The notes under the pieces: model-generated | The model's database searches: none | What the model was told of the DNA's origin: nothing | What the model saw: only the letters and a program-made list of their open reading frames with translations | Part shown: piece after piece, positions 52,784-63,305 of the stretch | How the letters are laid out: every line of letters begins with the position of its first letter | Numbering within the stretch: position 1 is the stretch's first letter | Assembly: GCF_001676055.1 (NCBI RefSeq) | Contig: NZ_LZEX01000034.1 | Location: forward strand, 62,001 to 126,000 | Length of the DNA: 64,000 bases | Origin: Morganella psychrotolerans | Lineage (GTDB): Bacteria > Pseudomonadota > Gammaproteobacteria > Enterobacterales > Enterobacteriaceae | Direction: 5' to 3' | Program-made: the position numbers and the translations under genes

Positions 52784-55405
52784 ATGAGCGACAACGCCAA
52801 AGAAATCTTGCCCGTTAATATCGAAGAAGAGCTGAAAAGCTCTTATCTTGATTATGCGATGTCCGTCATTGTCGGACGTGCACTCCCCGATGTGAGAGAC
52901 GGCCTTAAGCCGGTTCACCGTCGCGTATTATTCGCGATGAAAGAACTGGGTAATGACTGGAATAAAGCATATAAAAAATCTGCCCGTGTGGTCGGGGACG
53001 TTATCGGTAAATATCACCCTCATGGTGACAGTGCTGTATATGAAACAATTGTCCGCCTTGCTCAGCCATTCTCTATGCGTTATATGCTGGTGGATGGTCA
53101 GGGTAACTTCGGTTCCGTCGATGGTGACTCCGCTGCGGCAATGCGTTATACGGAAGTCCGTATGGCGAAAATTGCCCACGAACTGTTAGCTGACCTCGAT
53201 AAAGAAACCGTGAATTTCGTGCCGAACTATGACGGCACTGAAATGATCCCCGAGGTAATGCCGACCCGCATCCCGAACCTGTTAGTGAATGGTTCTTCCG
53301 GTATTGCGGTCGGGATGGCAACAAATATCCCGCCTCATAATCTGGGTGAAGTCATTGACGGTTGTCTGGCCTTTATCGACGATGAAGATATTTCAATCGA
53401 AGGGCTGATGCAACATATCCCGGGGCCGGACTTCCCGACAGCGGCGATTATTAATGGTCGTCGCGGTATCCAGGAAGCATACCGTACCGGTCGCGGTAAA
53501 ATTCATATCCGCGCCCGTGCCGAAGTTGAGGCAGATGAAAAATCCGGTCGCGAAACCATTATTGTTCATGAAATTCCGTATCAGGTGAATAAAGCGCGCC
53601 TGATTGAAAAAATCGCGGAACTGGTTAAAGAAAAACGTCTTGAAGGGATCAGCGGATTGCGCGATGAGTCCGATAAAGACGGGATGCGTATTGTTATTGA
53701 AGTCAAACGCGATGCAGTCGGTGAAGTGGTACTGAATAACCTTTATTCACTGACACAGATGCAGACCACGTTTGGTATCAATATGGTTGCCCTGCATCAG
53801 GGACAGCCGAAGATCCTGAATCTGAAAGAGATCCTCAGCGCATTTGTCCGCCACCGCCGTGAAGTGGTGACCCGCCGGACTATCTACGAATTACGCAAAG
53901 CACGTGAACGTGCGCATATCCTCGAAGGTCTGGCGATTGCGCTGGTCAATATCGATCCGATTATCGAGCTTATCCGCCGTGCTCCGACACCTGCGGAAGC
54001 AAAAGCCGGATTACTGGCACAAGCCTGGGCACTGGGAACCGTTTCCGCGATGCTTGAGCGCGCCGGTGATGACGCTGCCCGTCCGGAAGGTCTGGGTGAA
54101 GAGTTCGGGATCCGCGATGGTCAGTATCATCTGACAGAAGTTCAGGCTCAGGCAATCCTGGATCTGCGTCTGCAGAAACTGACCGGCCTTGAGCATGAAA
54201 AACTGCTGGATGAGTACCGTGAATTACTGGAACTGATCGCAGGTCTGCTGTTTATCCTGCAAAGCCCTGACCGCCTGATGGAAGTCATCCGTGAAGAGCT
54301 GGTTGCAGCGAAAGAGCAGTACAATGATGCCCGCCGGACTGTCATCACAGAAAACACCGCTGATATCAATATTGAAGATCTGATTAATCAGGAAGATGTG
54401 GTTGTAACATTGTCACATCAGGGCTATGTGAAATATCAGCCGCTGACAGACTATGAAGCACAGCGTCGTGGTGGTAAAGGTAAGTCAGCGGCACGTATCA
54501 AAGAAGAAGATTTCATTGAGCGTCTTCTGGTTGCGAATACGCACGACACTATCCTTTGCTTCTCTAATAAAGGGAAGCTGTACTGGCTGAAAGTGTACCA
54601 GTTACCGGAAGCAAGTCGCGGAGCCCGTGGCCGTCCGATTATCAATATCTTACCGTTGGATCAGGAACAGAACGAGCGTATCACCGCTATCCTGCCTGTC
54701 CGTGAATATGAAGAAGGTAAATTCGTCTTCATGGCAACGGCAAGCGGTACCGTGAAGAAAACCTCACTGACTGACTTCAGCCGTCCGCGCAGCGCCGGTA
54801 TCATTGCCGTTAATCTTAATGAAGGCGATGAACTGATTGGCGTGGATCTGACTGACGGTAACAACGAAGTTATGCTGTTCTCGGCGGAAGGGAAAGTTGT
54901 CCGTTTCCGTGAAGATGCTGTCCGCGCTATGGGACGCACCGCAACAGGTGTCCGTGGTATCCGTCTTGGTGATAATGATGCGGTTGTATCCTTAATTATC
55001 CCGTGTGATGACGGTGAAATTCTGACAGTAACAGAGAACGGTTACGGTAAACGGACTGCGCAGGCGGAATATCCGATAAAATCCCGTGCCACACAAGGCG
55101 TTATCTCAATTAAAGTGAGTGAGCGTAACGGGAAAGTTATTGGCGCCATCCAGGTCAGCACGGATGATCAGATAATGATGATAACCGATGCCGGTACACT
55201 GGTGCGCACCCGTGTTTCTGAGGTCAGTATCGTGGGGCGTAATACCCAGGGTGTGACGCTTATCCGTACAGGTGAAGAAGAGAAAGTAGTTGGTTTGCAG
55301 CGCCTCGCCGAACCGGAAGAGGATGAGAGTGAACCGGATGCTGACAGTGAAAGTACGGATGCCGCAGAAAATCGTGACACCGGCACAGAAGATAATATTG
55401 ATTAA
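52784..55405 (+). CDS. gyrA: GyrA, DNA gyrase subunit A
   Basis: An 873-residue topoisomerase II subunit. N-terminus [20 protein letters not shown]. The quinolone-resistance region is [14 protein letters not shown]: Ser83 and Glu87, the wild-type form in Proteeae. The active-site Tyr lies in [10 protein letters not shown]. The C-terminal pinwheel has the GyrA box QRRGGKG and repeats such as [12 protein letters not shown]. The end is an acidic tail ([20 protein letters not shown]). ATG at 52784 fits the family start; the open frame begins 11 codons earlier. Confidence 0.98.
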   Translation: MSDNAKEILPVNIEEELKSSYLDYAMSVIVGRALPDVRDGLKPVHRRVLFAMKELGNDWNKAYKKSARVVGDVIGKYHPHGDSAVYETIVRLAQPFSMRYMLVDGQGNFGSVDGDSAAAMRYTEVRMAKIAHELLADLDKETVNFVPNYDGTEMIPEVMPTRIPNLLVNGSSGIAVGMATNIPPHNLGEVIDGCLAFIDDEDISIEGLMQHIPGPDFPTAAIINGRRGIQEAYRTGRGKIHIRARAEVEADEKSGRETIIVHEIPYQVNKARLIEKIAELVKEKRLEGISGLRDESDKDGMRIVIEVKRDAVGEVVLNNLYSLTQMQTTFGINMVALHQGQPKILNLKEILSAFVRHRREVVTRRTIYELRKARERAHILEGLAIALVNIDPIIELIRRAPTPAEAKAGLLAQAWALGTVSAMLERAGDDAARPEGLGEEFGIRDGQYHLTEVQAQAILDLRLQKLTGLEHEKLLDEYRELLELIAGLLFILQSPDRLMEVIREELVAAKEQYNDARRTVITENTADINIEDLINQEDVVVTLSHQGYVKYQPLTDYEAQRRGGKGKSAARIKEEDFIERLLVANTHDTILCFSNKGKLYWLKVYQLPEASRGARGRPIINILPLDQEQNERITAILPVREYEEGKFVFMATASGTVKKTSLTDFSRPRSAGIIAVNLNEGDELIGVDLTDGNNEVMLFSAEGKVVRFREDAVRAMGRTATGVRGIRLGDNDAVVSLIIPCDDGEILTVTENGYGKRTAQAEYPIKSRATQGVISIKVSERNGKVIGAIQVSTDDQIMMITDAGTLVRTRVSEVSIVGRNTQGVTLIRTGEEEKVVGLQRLAEPEEDESEPDADSESTDAAENRDTGTEDNID

Positions 55406-55447
55406 AATTACCGGTTTTTTGTAATATAAACTCAGTAATATTTATAA

Positions 55448-55478
55448 AGCAGGAACAATAATATTGTTCCTGCTTTTT
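55448..55478 (+). terminator. Rho-independent terminator of gyrA
   Basis: AGCAGGAACAAT, loop AAT, ATTGTTCCTGCT, then T run. A 12-bp perfect stem, 42 bases after the gyrA stop. Confidence 0.93.
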
Positions 55479-55579
55479 ATTTAGCTCCGGGATTTTGTAA
55501 ACATTGCACAGTGGTATATCCTAGGCATAACAGTCTGAAACTTTATGAATATTTAAGGTTCATTATTGGCGGAGCTCCT

Positions 55580-58426
55580 TTGAGATACTTTTCATCATTC
55601 CAGACATCACTAAAAATTTCGCGTTATCTGTTCCGGATCGTCGGTGTGATGTTATGGGGATTGGGCGCACTGGTTACCGTATTCTATTTACTGAATATTT
55701 ATAACGGTATGCGTAATGATATCCGCCAGCAATATCTTTCAGATTATGATGCGTTATTAGCGTATTTCCGGCAGTCCGCAGATATTACGCGGGATATTCA
55801 GTATATGAATGAGCGGTTTGTTGAAGGTGAAAACGGACGGGTGGCAACATCCCCGTTAAAGCGCACAACGGATGGCTCGTTTATCGGGTATCAGCCACTG
55901 AATGCCAAAGCTGATTGTGGTGTATTCCGCACCGCAGCCGGTAATTATATTGTCGCGTTTAAAGATCTTCTTACCTATTGGCAGGATAACATTTCTGCTC
56001 CTCAGGGGCTGAACCAGGTTTTTCTGGTCGGCTCACAAACACTCTGCATGGTATCGTTCCCGATAAAAAATCTCTCCACTGATCCGGAAACGCTGCGCAG
56101 AATGGTGAATGATTATTCTCAGTATTATCTTAAACTGAAAAGTCAGGGAAAAGAGCGGACGATTTACTGGATTGCGCCGGGGAGCAATCAGGGAACGGGC
56201 AGTCTGTTTATTATGATGCCAATCTATTATGACGGACAGTTTATTGCCCTGATGGGAATTGAACGTAATCTGCAACTGGAAAATTACAATCGACTGCGTC
56301 AGTTCCCGGTCAATCTTCTGATTATGAATGAGCAGAATGAGAGGGTGTTATCGTATCCGAATGAGGTTAATACCCAAAAAAATAAAGACAGTTATCAGGT
56401 TGACGATAATTACTTCGGCTATGACGCAGAATTTACCCAGTTGATGCTCAAACGCAAACTGTCACCTTCCTCTTTTAATGTGATTTATACCACGCCGCTG
56501 AGTGCCATTTACGAAAAGCTGAAATTTCAGTTACTCAATGGCGCAATACTGAACATAATTTCCGCCATTTTTATCGGGCTGCTTACCTGGATTCTGGAAC
56601 GGCGGATTTTTATGCCGGCGGAGAATAATGCTGTGCGTCTGGAAGAGCATGAGCAGTTCAACCATAAAATTGTGGCCTCCGCACCTGTCGGTATCTGTAT
56701 TTTGCGGACCCAGGACGGCACAGCACTACTGAGTAATGAGCTGGCACATAATTACTGGCGGATGCTTTCTTTTGAGGATCGCAACCGTATCGGGCTTCTG
56801 ATCAAAGAAAAACGCCAGGGTATGGAAGATATGGTGACCCGTAACGGAGGACATCTTCAGGTCAGTTTCGTGCATTCGCGCTATCAGAATGAGGAAGTGG
56901 CCATTTGTGTGCTGGTGGATATCAGTGCGCGTGTGCAATTGGAAAGCTCGTTACAGGAAGTGGCACAGGCGGCAGAGCAGGCGAACCAGTCCAAATCCAT
57001 GTTCCTCGCGACCGTCAGCCATGAGCTGCGTACACCGCTGTACGGCATTATCGGTAATCTGGAGCTGTTGCAGTCAATGGCGCACTCTCAGGATGCGCAG
57101 CGCTTGCTGGGCACCATGAATAACTCCTCATCTCTGTTACTGAAAATTATCAGTGATATTCTTGATTTCTCTAAAATTGAGTCCAAACAGCTGAAAATTG
57201 AGACGAGAGAGTTTAATTTTCGCGAACATATCCATTTTGTTGTGGCGAACTATTTGCCGCTGGTGGCAAAAAAACATCTCTCACTGTACTGCTTTATGGA
57301 AAAAAATGTACCGGAACTGGTGTGTAACGACCCGGTTCGTATGCAGCAGGTGATCGCTAATCTGTTCAATAATGCAATTAAATATACACAGGTTGGTATG
57401 GTGTGCATTCATGTTTATGTACACGGTGACTATTTGCATGTGGATATTAAGGATACCGGCGGCGGTATAAGTGACGATGAACTGCGCCAGTTATTTGATC
57501 CCTTCTATCAGATTATACCGAACACGGACAGCCCGTCTCAGGGCACCGGGCTGGGGCTCCCTATCTGCGAGAAACTGATCTCACTGATGGATGGCGACAT
57601 GATTGTGGAGTCACAGAAAGAAGTCGGCAGCCTGTTCGGGATCCGTTTTCCGCTTTATACCGCGTACCGGTCCGGCTGCTCTGATATTGAGCCACTGACA
57701 TTCCCTCTGGTGTTTGAATTCAATAACCGTGTGCTGGCCGATTATATGCAGCGTACGTGGTCAGAGATTGCCCCGGTACTGCTCTGTATGAATGAGTGCG
57801 CGGATCTCTCACAGGCGGTGGTGATAACGGATAAGGTTACACCAGTGATGAAACAGGCGCGGCTGCTGATTGAACTTAATGCCTGTTATACCGATAAGCC
57901 TGTGCCGCAGGGCGGAAACCACTGGCTTCATAATACCCATCAGCTTGACGGTCTGTATGAATTTATTGCTGACCGGCTGGATAACCGTAAAGAAGAGCCC
58001 GATGATATGCCGCCGCCGGCGTTGGCGGATAATCAGCAGGCAAATTATGTCCGTATCCTGATTGTGGATGACCATCCGATCAACCGCCATCTGCTTTCAG
58101 ATCAACTGCATCTGTTTGGCTTCCATACGGCAACGGCGGATGACGGGCTGGATGCCCTGAATTTCCTGGAAACACATGAAGTGGATATCATTTTGTCGGA
58201 TGTTAATATGCCGAATATGAATGGCTATGATTTGACACGGGCATTGCGCGGGAAGGGCGTAGTGGTGCCGGTTATCGGTATCACAGCGAATGCGATGGCA
58301 GAAGAGCGTGAGCGCTGTCTGGCTGCCGGTATGAATGATTGTCTCTCCAAACCGGTATCAATGCAGTCACTGCGAACTATGATGCAGAAATATGTACAGG
58401 AGATTACGCCGGTAAAACCGGTGTAA
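55580..58426 (+). CDS. rcsC: RcsC, hybrid sensor kinase of the Rcs envelope stress system
   Basis: About 948 residues. Membrane helices near residues 20-42 and 315-335 enclose a periplasmic domain. HisKA: MFLATVSHELRTPLYGIIGN (phosphorylated His). HATPase: DTGGGISDDELRQLFDPFYQ and GTGLGLPICEKLISLMDGD. The RcsC-ABL domain follows, and a C-terminal receiver: ILIVDDHPINRHLL and DIILSDVNMPNMNGYDLT with the phospho-acceptor Asp. I choose TTG at 55580 because GGAG lies seven bases upstream and the protein then starts like enteric RcsC (xRYFSSFQTSLKISRYLF). Convergent with rcsB. Confidence 0.94.
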   Translation: MRYFSSFQTSLKISRYLFRIVGVMLWGLGALVTVFYLLNIYNGMRNDIRQQYLSDYDALLAYFRQSADITRDIQYMNERFVEGENGRVATSPLKRTTDGSFIGYQPLNAKADCGVFRTAAGNYIVAFKDLLTYWQDNISAPQGLNQVFLVGSQTLCMVSFPIKNLSTDPETLRRMVNDYSQYYLKLKSQGKERTIYWIAPGSNQGTGSLFIMMPIYYDGQFIALMGIERNLQLENYNRLRQFPVNLLIMNEQNERVLSYPNEVNTQKNKDSYQVDDNYFGYDAEFTQLMLKRKLSPSSFNVIYTTPLSAIYEKLKFQLLNGAILNIISAIFIGLLTWILERRIFMPAENNAVRLEEHEQFNHKIVASAPVGICILRTQDGTALLSNELAHNYWRMLSFEDRNRIGLLIKEKRQGMEDMVTRNGGHLQVSFVHSRYQNEEVAICVLVDISARVQLESSLQEVAQAAEQANQSKSMFLATVSHELRTPLYGIIGNLELLQSMAHSQDAQRLLGTMNNSSSLLLKIISDILDFSKIESKQLKIETREFNFREHIHFVVANYLPLVAKKHLSLYCFMEKNVPELVCNDPVRMQQVIANLFNNAIKYTQVGMVCIHVYVHGDYLHVDIKDTGGGISDDELRQLFDPFYQIIPNTDSPSQGTGLGLPICEKLISLMDGDMIVESQKEVGSLFGIRFPLYTAYRSGCSDIEPLTFPLVFEFNNRVLADYMQRTWSEIAPVLLCMNECADLSQAVVITDKVTPVMKQARLLIELNACYTDKPVPQGGNHWLHNTHQLDGLYEFIADRLDNRKEEPDDMPPPALADNQQANYVRILIVDDHPINRHLLSDQLHLFGFHTATADDGLDALNFLETHEVDIILSDVNMPNMNGYDLTRALRGKGVVVPVIGITANAMAEERERCLAAGMNDCLSKPVSMQSLRTMMQKYVQEITPVKPV

Positions 58427-58448
58427 CAGGGTGTGATAATATATAAAA

Positions 58449-58477
58449 AAAACCGCCATTCACTGAACGGCGGTTTT
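58449..58477. terminator. Bidirectional terminator between rcsC and rcsB
   Basis: AAACCGCC and GGCGGTTT with an 11-base loop, A run on the left and T run on the right, so usable for both converging genes. Confidence 0.88.
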
Positions 58478-58501
58478 GCATTAACAACCGGTACGGTTAC
58501 A

Positions 58502-59152
58502 CTATACGTCTCTGTGGCTGTCAATGGTGACAGACGAAAGATAGTTCAGCAGAGCGATGTCATTATCAACACCCAGTTTCAGCATGGCAGATTTTTTCTG
58601 ACTGCTGATGGTTTTGATACTGCGGTTAAGTTTACGCGCAATCTCAGTAACCAGATGGCCTTCAGCAAATAACCGCAGGACCTCGCTCTCTTTTGGTGAC
58701 AGACGTTTATCACCATAACCGTTGGCATTTACTTTCTCCAGCAGTTTGGCAACACTTTCAGGTGTAAATTTCTTCCCCTTCTGTAATGAAGCCAGTGCTT
58801 TCGGCAGATCAGCCGGGGCGCCCTGTTTCAGTACGATCCCTTCGATATCAAGTTCCAGTACGGCACTGAGTATCGCCGGGTTATTGTTCATGGTAAGAAC
58901 AATAATGGCCAGGTCAGGATAATGGCGCTTGATATACTTAATCAGCGTAATACCATCACCGTATTTATCTCCCGGCATGGAGAGGTCAGTTATCAGAACA
59001 TCCGCATCAAGACGAGATAAGTTATTGATAAGTGAAGTTGAATCTTCAAATTCACCAACAACAGTTACTGTCTCCAGTTGTTCCAGGGATTTCTTAATCC
59101 CAAAAATAACAATGGGATGATCATCAGCGATAATAACATTCAGGTTATTCAT
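58502..59152 (-). CDS. rcsB: RcsB, response regulator of the Rcs phosphorelay
   Basis: A 216-residue regulator (E. coli 216). Receiver: MNNLNVIIADDHPIVIFGIK, with the phosphorylated Asp in VLITDLSMPGDKYGDGITLI, Thr in VLTMNNNP and Lys in VLKQGAP. LuxR-type HTH: LSPKESEVLRLFAEGHLVTE and SIKTISSQKKSAMLKLGV. ATG at 59152 overlaps rcsD by 8 bases. It controls capsule, flagella (repressing flhDC) and swarming. Confidence 0.97.
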   Translation of the reverse strand: MNNLNVIIADDHPIVIFGIKKSLEQLETVTVVGEFEDSTSLINNLSRLDADVLITDLSMPGDKYGDGITLIKYIKRHYPDLAIIVLTMNNNPAILSAVLELDIEGIVLKQGAPADLPKALASLQKGKKFTPESVAKLLEKVNANGYGDKRLSPKESEVLRLFAEGHLVTEIARKLNRSIKTISSQKKSAMLKLGVDNDIALLNYLSSVTIDSHRDV

Positions 59153-61859
59153 ACTCGTGGTTACCTTGCTGCAGCAATTCAATGACAATGGCATCGATTT
59201 CACGGATACCTTCATCAATTTTAATTTTGTTTTTGTCTGCGATATATTGTTCTATATCTTCACACCGTGTTTTCAGATAATCAAAGTCAAGCACAGCAAA
59301 GACTCCTTTAACCCGATGTACTGTCAGCGCCAGTGGCTGCAATTCACTTAATTCCGCTTCGGTGTACATCTTATTTATATCAGGAGGTACTGTGGTGGCA
59401 AACAAATCGTTATACGTACTTTGTGCCAATTGGTTTTTATATAAAGCAACAACTTCCCCCACGGAAAGTGCGCTTGTATTAATACCCGAATCTCCGGGTA
59501 AGAATCTATCATCAAACTCGTCTGAAGTTAAGCTTTGTTCGATGAGTAATGTAATTGCGTTCAGAATCTCATCATTGAAATTATAATTACATTCCACAAG
59601 AGAGGGTGTAATCATTTTATGTTCAACAACATCATTACGTAAAAATAATATTGGCTTTCTCGCTTTTTTATCAAAATCCGTTATCAGTATATCGTATTCA
59701 TCTTGCAATAATGCGCGATTTTTATCAAATAAAATTCCGCCATTTTCACTTATAATTGCATTAATTATTTCCCGGATACTCGGATTGATGATATTAAGCT
59801 TGAAAAGAGTATCTTCCAGAATACCGGATGGCTCACCACGTGATTCTGTTGCAGGCAGCGGCAGCTCTACAACGTAGTGGGTGCCGATATCCGGTTTACT
59901 GTCTATCTTCAATTTGCCTTTAAGTTTCTTACATAACAGGTCACATAAATAAAATGCCAGACCTGAATTAGGACGATTCTCTGTTTCTGCTACCTGACAC
60001 ATAAAAGGATCATAGCGATTAACAAGATCAGAAGAAGGCAGACCAGAACCGCTGGCAATTATCTCAAACTTGATATTATTATGTTCATCCTTAAATATAT
60101 TCCTAAGGCGAACAACTAATTTCCCATATTTTAAATTACTGACTGCGTAATTGAGCAGTAATAAAATAATTTTACTTATTATCGGACCATCACCAATATA
60201 ATTTAGCTGCCTGTTTATCCCGTTATGAAAATAAAGAGGTATCCCTTTGTCATTAATTTGCCGTAAAAACTGCTTCAGAATATCTTCAATGGTTGTTGAT
60301 AACAAGAATTCATCATTTGTTGGTTTCCAGTCATCAGTTTCGAGATCAGCCAGTAAAATAATATTTTCAATCCATTCACTGAGGTAGCCGGATTCGGTCG
60401 TCACCTTATGCATCAGTTGTTTGCCGGTATTGTCGGTGACATACATTTGCAGTGCGTGCAGATCATTACCGAGTTGCTTAACCGGTATAGCCAGTTCAGA
60501 CTTAATATTTTTCAGCACCGAGTGGCGTGCTTTAATACTTTTATTATATTCACGGTCAGATAATTGCAGACGCCGGGCCGTTAATGCTTCCTGATCTTTA
60601 TCCTGGAACAAGATCAGATAGGTATCATTCATACTGCGGACAGGGTTCATACTGACTTCATAGACGACATTATCAATGGTGGTCTGGATCCGTCCCTGAT
60701 GCTCGCGGGCCATATCACGGGTTTTACTTAAATCACTTAATGCCAGCAATTGATTGGCAATCGTGTTACTTATCAGCCGTTTATTGGTTGCAAAATCATA
60801 AATTGCAAGACCCAGAGGCAGTTGAGCGACGATTTCATTGGTCATCGCCTCACTATTTTTTGCCTGACGGATTAATGAATTCAGCGGAGAAATGAATCGC
60901 TTGCGGATATAAATAAGACCGCCGACCGATAACATGCTGAAAAGCAGAATTGAAATTAACAACCATATATTGGCTGCAAGCATCTCTTCAGCCAGTGCGA
61001 GCAGGGAAAGCTGATAGATAACCTGATACGGCATATCACTGAGTCGGTAGCTTAGTTGCAGTGACAGCCCGTTAATACTGATTTGCACCGGACTTGTCCG
61101 GTTGCTGACGACATTTGATTGCGCAGGGACCAGCGCCAGGTTTGCGAGATCGAGGTTATCAGGCATCAAGGTATTAATTGGTAAATCGAATGCTACCACA
61201 CTGGTTAATTGACCAGGATTATTAAACATCGCTCTGTATGTGTAGTAATAAGTCGATTCAGTGCGAAGCTTAGTAAATGACGACAATGTTTCCCGTTCAT
61301 CCAGCGCTGTTGAATCCGCCAGCATTTCTGTGCGTTTTTCATCAGCACTGAGTGTCAGATAGCTTTCGCGGTAGCGTAATTCCGGACGCAGAGCAGAGTG
61401 AGACGTGACCAGAAGCAGGCTGTTGTCCAGTCCGTTAAGGTAATACATTGAATTGAACTGATTATTTCCGCCCCATAAAATTGTCAGATAATCAGAAAAT
61501 CGTCTGGCAATTGAATAAGTTTCGTCATCGGTCCGCCCGAATAAAATAGCATCAACAATCGGTACACGGCTGTCAATCCAGTAAATATCGTTCAGGATCT
61601 TATGCGGAGGAACGAGTTCAGGCCGTTTTTCAGTATCTGCGGCATTAGCGAGCCGGAACAGCTCAACTGACTGATATCTGTATGTTTCAACCTGATGTTC
61701 TATCCGGTTGCTGAAACTGAGTAATGCGCCTTTTTTGCTTCCCAGCCAGGCATCGTAGTAGTTATATCCATATAAGAAGAGAGATAAAACTAACAGCGAA
61801 ACAAATGATGCATAAAAGCCGGGTATCGTATAAGGCTTGGAATTTGAATGTCTGTACAT
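59145..61859 (-). CDS. rcsD: RcsD, phosphotransfer protein of the Rcs relay
   Basis: A 904-residue inner-membrane histidine phosphotransfer protein that passes phosphate from RcsC to RcsB. Helix near residues 15-32 (FYASFVSLLVLSLFLYGYNY) and another near 296-318. The kinase-like part lacks the HxxK/His block that sensor kinases use. The HPt domain is near the C-terminus: LALTVHRVKGVFAVLDF with the conserved HRVKG. The rcsD-rcsB order and overlap match enterics. Confidence 0.96.
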   Translation of the reverse strand: MYRHSNSKPYTIPGFYASFVSLLVLSLFLYGYNYYDAWLGSKKGALLSFSNRIEHQVETYRYQSVELFRLANAADTEKRPELVPPHKILNDIYWIDSRVPIVDAILFGRTDDETYSIARRFSDYLTILWGGNNQFNSMYYLNGLDNSLLLVTSHSALRPELRYRESYLTLSADEKRTEMLADSTALDERETLSSFTKLRTESTYYYTYRAMFNNPGQLTSVVAFDLPINTLMPDNLDLANLALVPAQSNVVSNRTSPVQISINGLSLQLSYRLSDMPYQVIYQLSLLALAEEMLAANIWLLISILLFSMLSVGGLIYIRKRFISPLNSLIRQAKNSEAMTNEIVAQLPLGLAIYDFATNKRLISNTIANQLLALSDLSKTRDMAREHQGRIQTTIDNVVYEVSMNPVRSMNDTYLILFQDKDQEALTARRLQLSDREYNKSIKARHSVLKNIKSELAIPVKQLGNDLHALQMYVTDNTGKQLMHKVTTESGYLSEWIENIILLADLETDDWKPTNDEFLLSTTIEDILKQFLRQINDKGIPLYFHNGINRQLNYIGDGPIISKIILLLLNYAVSNLKYGKLVVRLRNIFKDEHNNIKFEIIASGSGLPSSDLVNRYDPFMCQVAETENRPNSGLAFYLCDLLCKKLKGKLKIDSKPDIGTHYVVELPLPATESRGEPSGILEDTLFKLNIINPSIREIINAIISENGGILFDKNRALLQDEYDILITDFDKKARKPILFLRNDVVEHKMITPSLVECNYNFNDEILNAITLLIEQSLTSDEFDDRFLPGDSGINTSALSVGEVVALYKNQLAQSTYNDLFATTVPPDINKMYTEAELSELQPLALTVHRVKGVFAVLDFDYLKTRCEDIEQYIADKNKIKIDEGIREIDAIVIELLQQGNHEYE

Positions 61860-62028
61860 ATTTTCCGTTACAACCTTATTAGTAAGTACTTGACTGAAAA
61901 TCCACCGGGAATTGATTCTAGCATACTAATTACCGGCACAATAATAGCTGTAATCAGCCACAGACAAGGCGGAATGCCTGAATGTTGAGCAGACAGACAA
62001 AAAAAATGATTTTTTTTGCTTACAGGGG

Positions 62029-62057
62029 TAGACAGGTTCCTCATTTTTCAGGATAAT
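62029..62057 (+). promoter_or_regulatory. Promoter of the tRNA-Ser/tRNA-Thr unit
   Basis: TAGACA (62029-62034), 17-base spacer, GATAAT (62052-62057): one mismatch each to TTGACA and TATAAT. The discriminator (GCGCCCC) is G+C-rich, typical of stringently controlled stable RNA promoters. Confidence 0.8.
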
Positions 62058-62067
62058 CGCGCCCCAT

Positions 62068-62155
62068 GGAAGGATGGCCGAGTGGCTTAAGGCAGCGGTC
62101 TTGAAAACCGCCGACGGGAGACCGTCCTAGAGTTCGAATCTCTATCCTTCCACCA
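62068..62155 (+). tRNA. serT: tRNA-Ser (anticodon TGA)
   Basis: 88 bases with encoded CCA. Acceptor stem GGAAGGA/TCCTTCC; anticodon arm with loop CTTGAAA giving anticodon TGA; a long variable arm (ACGGGAGACCGT region), and T-loop AGTTCGAATCT. It reads UCA and related Ser codons. The gene lies next to prophage-related DNA on the far side of tRNA-Thr. Confidence 0.96.
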
Positions 62156-62160
62156 AATTA

Positions 62161-62236
<76 letters not shown>

Positions 62237-62241
62237 TATAA

Positions 62242-62276
62242 AACCCGTTAACTCTCAACCAGTTAGCGGGTTTTTT
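62242..62276 (+). terminator. Rho-independent terminator of the tRNA operon
   Basis: AACCCGTTAACT pairs with AGTTAGCGGGTT (one G-T) and is followed by T6. It lies six bases after tRNA-Thr. Confidence 0.9.
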
Positions 62277-62571
62277 CTTTCTATATAACGCATACCTAAA
62301 CCGCCTTTATCAGTGCGCGTGCCAATATCGTGTCATTAATTCCCATCCTCCCATTTCCTGTAATGCTGTCAGACCGATTCTCAGCTTTGCTATGCACGAA
62401 AACATATCCAGCGTGCCTGCCTGACGATGATCTGATTAAGAGTAAGCGTGGTTGGTAAGCAAAAATAGAGCGTGACCACATAGCGATATTCTCAATGTTT
62501 CGGTTCTTTCCTAACACACATCAGTTAGTTGTGGCTTAGTATCATGGTTTTAAAGCTAAATGGTGGTATGT
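62277..62571 (+). other. Phage-derived scar between tRNA-Thr and the second cargo gene
   Basis: 295 bases with no intact gene. Around 62422-62455 it carries a scrap of the phage tail gene 3' end: GATGATCTGATTAAG, read DDLIKSKRGW then stop, like DDLIKGKRR at 5519-5547. From about 62480 the DNA follows the leader of the first cargo gene (compare CGATATTCGCAATATTTCGG at 5578 with CGATATTCTCAATGTTTCGG here, and AGTATCATGG in both). So both loci share a 3' piece of the tail gene, the leader and the cargo. Confidence 0.65.
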
Positions 62572-62928
62572 ATGAAAAAATTATTGTTAGTGTCGGTTGC
62601 AGCCTTATTCGCCTTTGGTGCATACGCCGGAGAAGGGAAGGGGTACACTCAGGAACAACTACATAAAATGATTGAATCCGGAAAATATCCGGCGGTTACT
62701 GAATACAAAGAAACTGGCGGTGGTGATGTTGCTGATATCAAATCCTGTAAGGACAGGATATTGAGCCGTGCGGCTAATTTTTCAGAATACCCCATCACAG
62801 TTGAACGTGATGTTGAAAATGAAGTCTATGAATCAACCGTATGGATGCAATTGACGGCACAAAAAGTTATTTGTGAGATTAAAGATGGTAACGCAAGAGG
62901 GACACAGTTGGATGCATCGTATAAGTAA
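62572..62928 (+). CDS. Small secreted protein of unknown function, phage cargo copy 2
   Basis: A 118-residue paralogue of the protein at 5667-6026, about 80% identical by eye. Signal peptide MKKLLLVSVAALFAFGAYAG. The mature part has the same two Cys-containing blocks (DIKSCKDRILSRAANFSEYP and AQKVICEIKDG). Most differences are conservative (K/N, I/V, A/T), which suggests both copies have been under selection. ATG at 62572 follows GGTGGTATGT; an upstream in-frame ATG at 62560 is possible. It stands between the tRNA genes and the pilin locus. Confidence 0.75.
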   Translation: MKKLLLVSVAALFAFGAYAGEGKGYTQEQLHKMIESGKYPAVTEYKETGGGDVADIKSCKDRILSRAANFSEYPITVERDVENEVYESTVWMQLTAQKVICEIKDGNARGTQLDASYK

Positions 62929-62974
62929 ACAAGATAGTTTATCAGGTATAGATGATAAAATTCAGTGTGCCACT

Positions 62975-62991
62975 ACCCTGAAAGGGTTTTT
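62975..62991 (+). terminator. Short terminator after cargo copy 2
   Basis: ACCCT, loop GAA, AGGGT, followed by T run, 47 bases after the stop. Confidence 0.5.
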
Positions 62992-63038
62992 AAAATACCT
63001 TTGAGATTGGATTTGTGGAGACAGATGTCATCTGCCAA

Positions 63039-63305
63039 TTAGCCGCCTATCAGGTAATGACTCTGAATCCATATCGGAAAATAAAGGGAAAATACGCACC
63101 CAAGAATATGCAATATATTGAACCATATTAAAAAAAATACGAATCTCTTTTTATGTTTGCTTTTTTCACAAAGGTACGGTTTGAACAATCCAGTGCTGAT
63201 TAAGATGCATCCATGTCTCTTTGCTACTGCATTTAGCGCATACCAAAAATAAGCAAAACTGATAAACGATAAAATACCGAATATCCAAAGAGTATATACT
63301 CCCAT
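63039..63305 (-). CDS. Small membrane protein of unknown function
   Basis: An 88-residue protein with two hydrophobic segments (LWIFGILSFISFAYFWYALN and FVFFLIWFNILHILGCVFSL), separated by a basic Lys-rich linker with Cys residues. AGGTG lies about 7 bases before ATG at 63305. It is AT-rich and isolated. I do not recognise it. Confidence 0.5.
   Translation of the reverse strand: MGVYTLWIFGILSFISFAYFWYALNAVAKRHGCILISTGLFKPYLCEKSKHKKRFVFFLIWFNILHILGCVFSLYFPIWIQSHYLIGG

Noticed and set aside
53018..53052. Glu87 of GyrA as a resistance mutation
   Set aside because: It is the natural residue in Proteeae and Ser83 is wild type.
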